Below are positions 1-12,077 of a DNA stretch of 64,000 bases, in pieces. The DNA is from Lepraria neglecta (taxonomy: Eukaryota > Ascomycota > Lecanoromycetes > Lecanorales > Stereocaulaceae), in NCBI GenBank assembly GCA_033220425.1, contig CM065648.1, positions 4,526,001-4,590,000 on the forward strand, in the 5' to 3' direction. Numbering within the stretch: the stretch's first letter is position 1; each line of letters starts with the position of its first letter. A program made the translations under genes and the position numbers. A model generated the notes under the pieces. That model ran no database searches and was not told the origin of the DNA. It worked only from the letters and a program-made list of their open reading frames with translations.

Positions 1-3000
1 GCGCTATATATTAAGACACCTATATAAATACAATAGTCGTTACTAGCGAACGGCGAGAGATATAGCTAAATAGCTAAATATAGCTAGGTTTCTCTAAAGC
101 CTAGCTGTGTTTCTTAAGGTATACCGAGCGAAAACGCTAAGTAGAGGTAGTATAACCTCGAACCTAGATATTAATAGAAGGGAGGCAGACTGTAGCTAGG
201 TTAAGAGCTATCCGGTCTATATCTATTCGGGCCTTATATATTAGAAGACTATAGGAGAGGACTCCTCTAATTTAGGACGTCTCTATAAGGATTTAGTAGT
301 CTATAGACCTTATAAATATTCGTAGTATTTTACCTAGCGCAGAGATTATATATAGGTCTAAGAATAAGACTATAAGAGTCGAAACCCGGAAACTATATAG
401 GAGGGAAAGTTGGTTAGTAAGGTCTTAGTCGTCGTAGAGGTAAAGGATCTTAGTAACAGGGACTTTAAGTAACGACCTACTTATATATAGGCTACCCTTA
501 TAGAAGTCTTTGATTATTAATATCTAGGGTAGGTATAAGACTACTATAGAATAGTCGAAGTTGAAAAGGTATAGGCGTCGCTTATACTTAATCCTTGAAT
601 AATAGGTACTCGCTACTTCTATAGACTACTAAATATCGAGCGAAGTACTTATCTAGTATCGGGAACAGTTAGAGGAAAAGAGATATTCTATATTAATAGT
701 TTTATCGACTAGAACTAATATACTACGATATATCACCCTAAATTCCTAATAAATAATTCTAAGGCAGCGTGACGAATCTACGCTAAATTCCTACTAAATC
801 CTTCTTAGGCAATACTATAAACCTAAGTAAAAACCCTTAAAAGGAAGAGAGATAATACTATAAATATATCTAGCTCGATAGAGCAGAAGAGACACTACTA
901 CTAACCGCCCTTGCTACGTCTAAAGTCAAGGCTTTAGTCTTAAGGAAAACCTCTAATATAAAGAACTAATCTATAGTTTCAATTACCGTAGTGGCATTAA
1001 TCCTCTCTTCGGTATATTTAATTATAGCTATATTATATTAGTAGGCTATATAGTATCTTGCGCGTACAATATTTACTTACTTTAGTATCGAGTCTACGGC
1101 CCTTATATGTTACTAATATTCGGGTACTTCGGTAAGCTAAGGAGTAGGGAGGTTATCAAGCTCGCGGTATTATATATAAAGTCTATCGGGGAAGATAGGG
1201 AGCAAATTCGTTAGATATTAAGTATCTATAGTAATACTTTGCTAAAATAATAGTAACGAGACTACAAACTACGAGAAGAAATATTAAGAAACGTCTAGCT
1301 AAATATTCATCCGACTCGGACAGGGTAAACCCGAGTTAGATACTACTCGGATAGTATAAAACCCGAGTCGGATACTAATCGGATAAGGGCAAAAAAGGGC
1401 GAAATACATGCGCCCCTAATCTACTAGAGTTTTGCCAGGTACCGCTAATAGTTCGGTAACTAGGCGTCGTAACTCTCTATCTTAGTCATTTACTCGAATT
1501 ATAAGGAGTAGAAGATATAGTCGGATTAGCGGATAATAGGTTGTTATAGAATTGAGGAAAGCGTAGTTAAATAACCCGTAAAGAAGTTAAAGAAGGATTA
1601 GTATAAGCGCGAGTTAAACTTATATTAATATTACTAATAACGAGCTTTTATATACTGAAGGAGCTATTAGTAGTAGCTATATTTCAAACGGATTGTATAT
1701 ATAGAAGACTTTATTTAGATTCGACTACCTACTTACATCTTGTATAGAAGATATATAGCTACTAATTAGTAGAAATATATAGACTATATAAGAAGTAATC
1801 AATTATAATAAAAGAAAACTGGTAGCTATATATTAGTAGCGTTGTATTATTAATTGAGCTAATAGCTGGCTAAACGCATAATGGACATGCTGATTGGTTA
1901 GACATTATACTAACAGTAATATCTAATTGCTAATTGGTTAGACATTACACTGATAGTAATATCTAATTACTAATTGGTTATACATTATACTAACAGTAAC
2001 ATCTAATTGCTGACTGACCTAATATCGTTAAATTAGTAGTATTGAGTTACAGATCGAGCTGATTTGATACTATTAGCAATATTGAGTTACTGATTCCGCT
2101 GAACGTAACTGTTAGCCCTACCGGCGCGCTCGGCAACTCGGGATTTCCTAGTAACTTTTGGGAAAGCGCGATGTATAGATTGATCCTACTAATATCCTAT
2201 ACCGTAGGATATCCTACTAATATCCCATACCTCCTACTAATAGTATAGGATTTCAGACCTTGATACTATACTATACCCCGGGATGGGTAAGAGAGCCAAT
2301 ATCCTATACCATCCTATATCTTTCCGGGCTATACTTTAGCCCCGCGCCGAAAAAGCCGTATCGACGATAGAACTATCTAATTAACGTTTCTTCGCCACTA
2401 CGCTACTAACTAGATTATACTAATGTTTATCTTTTAGGTATTTCGATATATTACTTGTCCTACCGATTTGCTTATAGACCTAGGAGTAATAGTTATAGAT
2501 ATAATAAGAGTTATCCCTACGGGTCTAAAGGCTATAATAGGTATAGATATTTGATGTTTTCTCTCGGGGCCTCTTCTTATTAGCTATAGAGGTAATAGAA
2601 TACTAAGAGACACTTGATCTAGGTCTAGGTATATATATAGGTAAATCTAAAAATATCTTCTCTAGTCTCTCCTCCTCTTTATCTATTAATACTATATCTT
2701 CTAGCTACCTTTTAATACCTATAGGGATATTCTTAAGTAGTCTATAATCTTCTAGGTCTCTTTAAGTAGGTAGAGAGAAGGGTAATTAGATTTAAGTCGA
2801 ATTCTTCGCGGGGATAATACCCTTTCGTTAAGGTTAGTTATAAGTATAATCGATAGGGACGGAGGGGGCTACGGAGCTTATTACTTGGCTTAATAATTAG
2901 GAAGGGATAGTAAAAGCTTCCGAGAGTACTAATTCGGTATTAGAGTAGTCTATTATTAATATAGAATAAGATAAGTTAGAAGTTATAGAAATTGAGTATT

Positions 3001-3379
3001 TTAGAAAAAATCTCGGATGAAGCCTAACATTTTGCGGGTAAACCCCGGGTCTAGGGCTAGGGCTACTAGCCGTATCGGGGATAACGCTAACCTTTATAGG
3101 TAAGACGCCTAACCTAATCCAAAAATTTACTATACCTCCGCAAAACCAATAGTTCAACCGTCGACTATATATATTAAACCGTCTAATATAGTCCAGTTTG
3201 AAGTCCAAACTGGACCGACTACGAAGCAAAAAACGGCCGACTAGTCGGTCCAAACTGCCAAGCCCTTAAATAGTCGGTCGACTATTAATAGCCTTGTATT
3301 TAATTCTAATACTATAGACGCTCTTAACTATAGATTCTCTACTACTACTATATATATTTAGATTTATAAGCTTACTAAT
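1..3379. other. RIP-mutated repeat DNA, unclassified
   Basis: No gene is supported here. TpA is very abundant, CpA and TpG are scarce and CpG is kept, which is the mark of RIP. It is the DNA into which element C inserted at 3380. I found no LTR pair or coding signature that names the repeat. Parts near 1400-1460, 1860-2160 and 3010-3120 keep more CA/TG than the rest, so the stretch is probably a mosaic. The 118-codon open frame on the minus strand at 2897-3253 has no recognisable domain and I do not call it a gene. Confidence 0.6.
1888..2007. repeat. Tandem repeat, 3 units of 40 bp
   Basis: Three consecutive 40-bp units start at 1888, 1928 and 1968, each beginning TGCTGATTGG or a close variant and ending in ATCTAAT. 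A degenerate fourth start (TGCTGACTG) follows at 2008. Units differ at only a few positions, mainly C/T and G/A changes. Confidence 0.85.
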
Positions 3380-3490
3380 TATTAAGGACAAGGAGCTTTC
3401 TATACAATTGAATAATTAATTAGTTAGTTCTTCTAAGCAAGAGAAGCTTGCTTAGCTAAAAGCTATTTACTAAACGCTAAATTCTTAACA
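3380..3490. repeat. Left LTR of element C (111 bp)
   Basis: It matches the right copy along its whole length and ends in TTCTTAACA. 111 bp is unusually short for a Gypsy-type LTR. The right copy keeps more CA/TG than this one. Confidence 0.85.
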
Positions 3491-6400
3491 AATGCCGGTA
3501 ATAAAAAGATATCGGCGTTCTCGTCGATAACTAGCTAAATATACTCGTTAAGAAGTAAATACTAGTAAGGAATTACCTGATAAGGAACCAGCCAATAAGA
3601 AACTTCGGGCCCTCCGAAGCTATTATCTATATATTTACTACCTATATTTCTTCGGCACTACTAAAGAAGGTATCTCCTAGGATTCCTTCGCATCGTCTTT
3701 TCGACGGCGTCGATTCGGCTCTAGTAACGACTAGGCGTATTTCTCGTATTCGTCGACGAGCCTCTAGGCGTCTCTAAGAAGCTTGATATTTATCTATTTA
3801 TCGTACTAAGTACTATAACCCTTCTACTTAATAAGGTACTCTATAGCGAAACCACAACCTTTCCTAATAGAGCGCTTATTAAGGAGCTTCTCGATTTCGT
3901 ACGACTTCTAGTTAGTAGTATTACCTTCGACGAAGATAGATAGGGGCTCTTCTAGATATACTCGCCGAAAAGGATCCCCTTTAGGATCCGCGTATAGTTC
4001 AAGCTATACTACTATAAAGACTAGGTAAATCTTCTAATACTTAGGAACGCCGAGTCGATAAGCTAATCTACTAACCTTTTCTAGAACCTTAAAGGGGCTA
4101 ATAAACTGCTATCTATATTTCTTGCCAGTAACTCTAGTTACTAGTATATTATATCTATAATATAGGCGAAGTAGTATATAGTCGCCTACCCTAAAGAACT
4201 ATAGCTGGTATCTTCTATTATAGTAGAATTTCGAGTTTATCTAGGTAAAAGCGATAGCGTCGGCAGCTTTAAGACGAGCTATTTCCTTAGGGAAGACTTC
4301 TCTATTATAGGCTCCTAGATCTAGTAGCTAATTAAGCGAAAATCCATACGCTATTTCATTTAGCGTCCTTCTAGTTAGAGCTAAGATAGTATTATTATAG
4401 CTTACTTAGATAGCAGGGATTATAAGAGGCTAGGTATCGACGGCGTCAAGAGTAGACATCCAGAATCTAATAGCAATTTCAACAGTCTAATTAGTACGTT
4501 CACTCGCGCCGTCTATCTATAGGTAGTAAGCTATTAAGTAGAGTAGCTTAATACCGAGCTTAGTAAATAGCGCTTTCTAAAGATCGCTGAGAAATTTCTA
4601 ATTATAGTCAGAAATAATAGCCTTAGGCAGGCCCTAGTCAATCTTTCGAAGACGTCGGAGTAGCCGTAGTACCTAATCCTCTATAGAGGAATTCGTCTTA
4701 CTAGGAATTAATATAATCTTCCGCGAGAACTTGTTAGTAACTAATATAAGTATATTATAACCTTTCGTTAATAGCGGTAAGGTAAGGATAAAATTAATCG
4801 TTAGGGTATAGAAAGGCACTAAAGATATTATAATCGGTTAGAGCGAACTATACGGTAGATATCTTCGTATCTAAAATAGCTAGTATTAAGGGCAGTATTA
4901 AAGAAAGTCTCGGAGATAATTAGTAAGCTTATATATATACTATTATTGAGAGATACTCTTATAGTATTTAGTAAAGCCTAGATAACTCCCGGAATAAACG
5001 ATTTCTAGGAAGGTCTTAACACAAGATTTCAGAACGCAGAGACGATCTAGCAAGAAGGTATAGTTACCCGTAGCGGCGTCGATCTTCTAGATAAGGCCTT
5101 AGGGATCTCGGGTAAAAGGAAGCTAAGCGGCGTCCTCGCCGGTATTCTTATTAGATTCGAGGGTGTCGATTATCTTCCGCCAGGATTTATTAGCCTAGTA
5201 TCCATTAAGAATCTATTATTATAACTCTAGACTAAGCTCGATAAGTACCGAAGTTATATAGGTATAGCTATATAAGATATTAAGCTATCCTTCCGTAGTA
5301 TCTTAGTCTATTCTCGTAGCAGCGCGGAGACGTAATAAGGTATTAGGCACTATATATTGTTTGCTAGGCTTGTAACGGAATTCTAGACTTCTAAAATACT
5401 AGATATATTCTGAAGCTCGAATGAGGCGAAGGTTCAGCTTAGCAGTACTTAATATTAATATAGTTATCTACTTAGTAATACCTAGAGTAGTACTATAGTT
5501 AGTATAGATAATGGTTTTCGAAGCTAACTCGACTATATATCGAGTCTTACTAAGGACCCAAACAATCCCGGCGAGCTCGAGCTCGGTAGACTAGTATCTC
5601 GTCTCCGTATCTTTGAGAAGATAGCTTAGAAATAGGATAGGCTATAGCTAAGAGTATATAGGATAGGCCTCAGCCTAGACCTATCCTTTACTATAGTAGA
5701 CTATTACGCCGAACCCGAATTCTTTACTAGCGTCTAGGTTAATATAGAGTACTTGCTTATTATTAAAATAAGTAAGAAATAACGACGTTAAAAGTACTAT
5801 TTGGAGTATATTAAAGGCCGTCTTTTCGACGGATATAGGCTTACCAAGATGGTTCCTCCTAGCGAAATTTCTCTACTCGTCTCCGAACTTTAGCGATAAT
5901 ACTAGTATAGCGGTCTTCCGGTCCTATAAAGGTTTCGCTATAGTAGTATAGTAGGCTATATAGTTCCGGAGCCAACTAGTTATTCCTAAGTAAGTTTCTA
6001 GCTAGGATAGCGTCGCTAGGAAGGAAAGCTTCGAGATAGCTTATAATTTATCCTTAGCAGTCTATAGGCCTAAGGAATCGACTTTCTAACCTAGTAGCTA
6101 TACGGATAGATACCCGAGGAATACTTTATTCGGGTTTATAGAAATTCCTAAGTCAATAAAAAGCTTAAAGACCGAATAAAGGTACTATATATACTCCGAT
6201 AAGGTCTTAGAGAAAATAATAACATTATTAATATATACCTTAGCAAAGCTTCGAGAGCGGTATAGAAGCCTATCAATCTATCGTTATATATAGGCTAGTA
6301 AATTCTTATAGCCTATTATAGCAATATTGAAGGTCTTCTAGCCTCGATAGCTAATAACTATAAGCCGGTAACGATTATTAGGGTAAACACGCTATTGATA

Positions 6401-9292
6401 GAAGAAACTCGCGCAGTTAACGATACTAATATAGTAGTAATCCTTGATAGACGAAACCATGTCAACCTGTAATAGTAGTAGGTAGATATCAGTCTATATA
6501 ATAGTATTTAGGCCCCGAATGTTAACAATAGCTCTTCCTTTCCTAGTACTATCTAGTAATATCTTCTAGACGACGAAGACTAGAAAGCTAAACGGCGTAG
6601 ACTCGGAGGTCTAACTAAGTCGACCCTAGTTATAGAGCTTATCGAAGGTTGCGTCGATGACCTTCTTAGACTTACTATTTAGTAGGTAGACGCGGGCTGT
6701 TTTAGGTACGCGTTCTTCCCAGTTAGACTTTAGTAGTATACGTATCTATTCGTTCTCTAGAACCTTGGCAAAGCTACCCTCTTACCATAGCGACGGAAAT
6801 TTATTAACGATAGATTCTATAGCGGTATTATTACTATAGATAGTAATACTATTCGGTAAGACGGAATTATACGGAGTAGGTATTACAGAAATCTCGGCAG
6901 GAATAGACAGCGTCGAATGTGCTAGCGAAGTAGTTAGGTATTCCGCTGTAGTAGCCGGGGCTACTAGTATAGCAATAGTAGAGGCTATAACAACTTTATT
7001 AAATACACGCTTGATCTAACTTGTTTAGTATTCCCTTTTTGGTTAGCGAGTAGCCAGCTTAGCAATATCGGACTATCTAGATATAATATAGTAGTAGTTA
7101 TCAAAGTTCGCTTCTTAGACGCTACCGAGTCATAGATTTCTCGGGATCTTAATAGTATAATCCGAGTCGTTTTTAGCTATTACGGTAGTAAAAGATAAGT
7201 TAACGAGATAGGCGTAAAGCGAAAGCTCGCCTTAGTCTAGCTTAAAGAAGAAATCTCGGTCCGGTAAGGAGGCGTAGTATACTAGAACCTGCGCTTAGAA
7301 ATACGAAGGAATAATAGTATTTTTAGTATATACCGGATAGGTAATAGGTCGGCCTTGTGTCCTAACTTTAATAGGAATTTCGACTCCGTAGCTTCTAATC
7401 GACGCTATCGATTTTAAAGCTATAATATCGATTTTCTTAGAGACTATAATATCTATACTAATAAGTAACTTCGCCTTAAGATTATCGACGAGGTATACCT
7501 CTCTAGGTACTATTATAGCTATTATATCCTTACTATCTCGCTTCCTAAGGAAAAGGATAGATATAATACCGTACTTATCAGTTTCGTATATATCTAATCC
7601 TACTCTATAAACCTTAATAGGGCTTACTATTCTCCGAGTCTAAAAGTCGGGAATAGTACAAGAATACTCCCGATCTAGTAGAGTAATACTATACCTAGTA
7701 TTAAGGTATAGTATAAAGATTTTACTATCAGGTAATAACTTGGCGTTAGCTATAGCGTAATAGTAATTATAGAATATATACCTAGTATCGACTTCTTTAG
7801 CGGAGCTCGCGGTAGACTAGATAAATTCTTCGGAAGCGTTAGTAACGGGTCTAGACTCGAAAGCTTTAGTAATAGTACTTGGGTAGGCTTCGGAAGCCTT
7901 GGGGACAGTATCGACGATTTCTCGAGAATCCCTAGAGACGGTATCAACATTTCCCTTCGCCGGAAATCCCTAGTAAGTTATTAATATAGTAGCTCGACCT
8001 TTACCGGAATTACTAAGGTATTTATAGAGTAGGTTCTTAGACGAAAAGACCTAGAGATAATGTCGGTATTAGTATATCTTAGAAATTTTCGATGTTACTA
8101 AAGCAGCTAAAGCTATTATAGCAGCGTTTCTAATGAAATTCTCGGTATTATAGTCCTACTACGGCTTATAGTAGTCGAGATCCTAGTCTCTATAGTAGTT
8201 ACCGCTATTATTATAAGCTAGATTAAAACTTGTATTTTGCTAGTCTTAGGAAGGGGACTAGTTAGCTCTAGATACTCCGTTAGAAGTATCTTTAGAGACT
8301 TTATTCGCTTATTAGGTAATACCTAGACAAGGAAATCGACGGTCTCGATTTTAGAAACCTCTATTTAGCTAATTTAATAGCCTTCTAAAGCCGGTATTAT
8401 TATTACTAGCTTAAGGACTCGGCCGGTTCGATAACTAATTTATAAAAGATAATAAGCTACCTTGATTTCCTGCAGTAATCTATAGCGATTAGTAAGCGAG
8501 AGGTAAGGTAGGATTTTGCGGACGAGACGTCTATACTAGCGTAATATTCGGCTAATAGGAAGAACTATTAGTAAAGCTATTGCCGTAAGGATTGTTATAT
8601 AGTAGCTACGGAAATCCTTAGTAGAATTACCGCTGTTTGTACTAATAAGGAAACGGGGCGCCTAAAGATCTACTCTATTAACGAAACTAAGACTGAGACT
8701 AATACTAACTAGGTCTTGTTAACCTCCTATCGACTTACTAATATAGCTACTAGATATACTGGCCTTACTAGTTTTATCGAGTAAGCTCGAACTATAAATT
8801 AGCCTTAGAGTTAATCTAACTAAGGAACTATTTAATTATTATTAATAGCGTCGGTTTAGATATATAAAGACGAAATTCAAGCTATATATTATTCTAGACT
8901 ACTATAAGCTAGTTATATTCGGTAAGGAGCTCGGCTACTCTAGCGTATCAACGAATACTCTAGACGTAGGCTCAAGGGTACTTACCGTTTCTGGTATTAG
9001 CTATAGTATAACACTCAGTTTATAATACTTTTATCGCGACTAAAGATTACTCCTTAAAACGCTTAACGAGCGTCTTAATCTAGGATTATAGATTAGCCCT
9101 TCTAAGAAGATTCTTATTAAGGTCTAAAAGCTTATTAGTATACTAGACGAGAGTACCTCCTCTAAAGTAAAGTAGTAAGGCTTCGACGACCTTAGGCTCT
9201 TCTCTAGTAGTAGCTATATCCTTTAGTTAGTCGATAAATACGTAGATGTCCCGGAAGATAGTCCGATTATTTTCGGTACCAACGGGACCTTT

Positions 9293-9729
9293 TATTACGA
9301 ATCGTGTTGCGTACCGATAGTCGTATATAGATTAATTCTTAATAGGGATAGAGGTATAGCTAACAAGAGTATAAAGTAGGCTTCAATATAATACTAAGCG
9401 GGTCTAGTATATAATTAGATAATATATATTTAGTACCTAGCCTAAGAGATCTATCGTATATAGTAGATACTAGATAAAAATAGAAGTTAAGCACGATACT
9501 CTAAGTAGTAAATAGTACTCTGTATATATAGATATACGAAAGTTTGCCAAGCCCTCCTTAAGCGTACTAGTCGTACTGCGCTTATTACGCTTATAATACT
9601 TATCGCTTAGTATACTAAGCCTCAGGGCCTTATCCGAGTCGGACGCTAATTCGTTTAACTTAGTACTAAGCCCGTTTAACAACGTTTAACAACTATATAT
9701 TCAAGATAGTATAGTTATAGCTTATAATA
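9293..9729. repeat. Left LTR of element A
   Basis: It starts TATTACGAA and ends ATAATA, the mutated forms of a TGTTAC...TAACA terminal pair. It aligns with 22787-23256. The CT-rich stretch just after it is the polypurine tract on the opposite strand. Confidence 0.85.
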
Positions 9730-11285
9730 TTAGCTCCCTCTTCTAGATTTCTCGTCTCGAGAAACTATCTATCCTTTATATTACCCTATTATACTAAATA
9801 TTTAAAAGAGTAAGCCGTCCGCCGAAAGGAACTAGCTAGCGAGCTATCTAAGTTTATAATATAGCTATATTCCTAATACGTTAGTAGCGGCAATTAGTAT
9901 CGGGTAGATACTAAATCCAATTAATATTCTAACTGCGTAGATAGTAGTAGGAAATATAATCTTATAGTATCGGTCCTTAAGATACGCTATATCGAAAAGT
10001 AGCGTAATAAAGTATAGTAAGAGCTATCCGATACTCTAGCTAAAGTAGGTTATTTATAAAAATAATTTAATTTACTCGAGAAAGAGAAGAAGAAGATAGT
10101 AGACCGAGAAGTATAGAATATTAGGGAGTTAGAGGAGGACTAGGGTATTACTCCTACGTCGCCTAGCGACTTAATATTTAATATCTCGTCCGGTAAATTC
10201 GATCCCCCCGGCGGGCTAGGAGCCCCTAAGAGTTTTAACTAGTCTTCTCTTATCTCTAATAGAACTCTTATAGATATTCTCTATAGTTCCCCGCAAGGTT
10301 CCTAAGGGGTTCCTAGGTATTTTCCGTTTCGTTATACCCTTTCTATTTAACTAGATAGAACTAATTCCTTCTATCTAGGATCCTCTTAACCTTATACTCT
10401 ATTTCTTCTTTAATATTATAATAAAATATTTCCTATAAGGGTATATTAGAGTCTACTAGCTCTAAGAGTAAGATATAGAATATCGGATATACCTTAGCGT
10501 TAGGTAGTAGCTTAAGTTTATAGTTAATAGGTCCCTTTACCCGTTTAACTAAGAATAGTCTAATCTTAATATAATCTAGTTTCTTACTTAGTCTTATTAT
10601 TCTTATATTTTTTATTAGGAGGTATATTTTATCCCCCTTCTTTAGCTAAGGAATATTCTTTCTTTTCCTATTTACCTATTCCTTTAACTTACCGTTTAAG
10701 CCTTTAATCGATTTCTATATATCTTTATATAAATCCTTTAACTCCTCTACCTTTACTAAGGCTCTTTCTATATTAGGACCTTTCCTTAGATCTAGAAATA
10801 TATTTCTATTCTTTTCGTAGTTAGTAAAGAATAGTATTAGTCCTATTATATCTAACCTTTTATTATTATATACTAGTTATATTATTAGAAGTAGTAAGAT
10901 CTAGTTATCCTACTTCTAGTTTATATAATATCTTAAATATACTTCTATTATTTAGTTTATATATTTAGTTTATCTATTAGTCTATAGGTAATATACTATT
11001 AATATCCGAAGTTTTATTCTAATTACCGCTATAAGTATTCTCTAGTAGTTAGAAGTAAATAACTTATCCCTATTAGATATTATTAACTTAGGTATACTAT
11101 AATCTCTTATTAGCTTATCGAGTAGTATAAAGGCTAACTAATCTACCTTATAGGTTTCTTTAAATAGTATTATAATTATATACTTTATTAGCTTATCTAT
11201 AATAACTATAATTAAATCGAAGGTATCTTATATAGCTAGATCCTTTAATAGTAGTAGTTTAACTATAAAGTCTATTATAATATTA

Positions 11286-12077
11286 CAAGTAAGTGCCCGT
11301 AATCTTCACAGAAGATTAGCATAAAAACGGCTATATATCGCTTATTTTATACTCGATTTAGAAAATTTAAGCGGTATTAGAAAGTCCTCTATATATAGTA
11401 TACTTTTTATATATAAAGCTAAGCCCTAATACTAATAGGGCAAAAGTTATTAAGGATTTAGTGTATTAGTGCTTCGGGGTACTTCGGGGGCGGCTGCAGC
11501 GGTGGCTGCGAGGGTAGCTTTAGGTAACTCCGCAGGCAAAAACCTGTTTTTTGAGCTTTCCTTAGTCAAATCTTAGCCAAATTTAAAAACTCGAACGGCG
11601 TTGGAAATTACATGCTTGGTTCCAAAACTTATGAAATCATTTCGATATTATATAACGTATGTGGCGCGGGGCATTGCTGGGAAGAAGTTGCGGTGCGCAT
11701 TCAACTTTTGATGTTCCAGGGTCCGGGGGCGCCAAGCTCAATGCTTGGCATTTGCCACCGAGCTCTGCCTGTAAAACATGGTAAAAACGCTTCTTTTGCT
11801 CATAACTATTGCGCAAATGAGCCGATTCTAAAAATTATTGATACGCAAGCAAGCTAATAATTAACTCCAAAACTTAGAAAGTTTTTGTAATATATTATAA
11901 TGTATATAGCGTTGCGCATTGCTACGAAGAAATGCGCTACGTATTTCGATTTTAATATCCTTACTTGGCGGCGCTAGCTAAAAGAGGGAATCGACTACTA
12001 AAGTATAGAAGTACTTTAATTGGCTATAAGTGCGGAATTGCTCCGAATTTCGCGATAATCTATTATTAGAAGAAAGA
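11286..12077. other. Unidentified insert of about 790 bp within element A, with islands free of RIP
   Basis: Elements B and D run uninterrupted across the matching point (about 17.2 and 26.47 kb), so this block is an addition to A. About 11450-11860 has normal CA and TG content unlike everything around it. The insert carries an internal diverged repeat: 11621-11737 and 11866-11979, offset 245 bp, the second copy RIP-mutated and the first much less so. An 81-codon open frame at 11612-11857 (+) matches no family I know. I see no LTR, no clear terminal inverted repeat and no clean target-site duplication. Confidence 0.65.

Noticed and set aside
2897-3253. 118-codon open frame on the minus strand in the leftmost repeat DNA
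   Set aside because: No domain, biased composition typical of RIP DNA, and no homologous signature I recognise.
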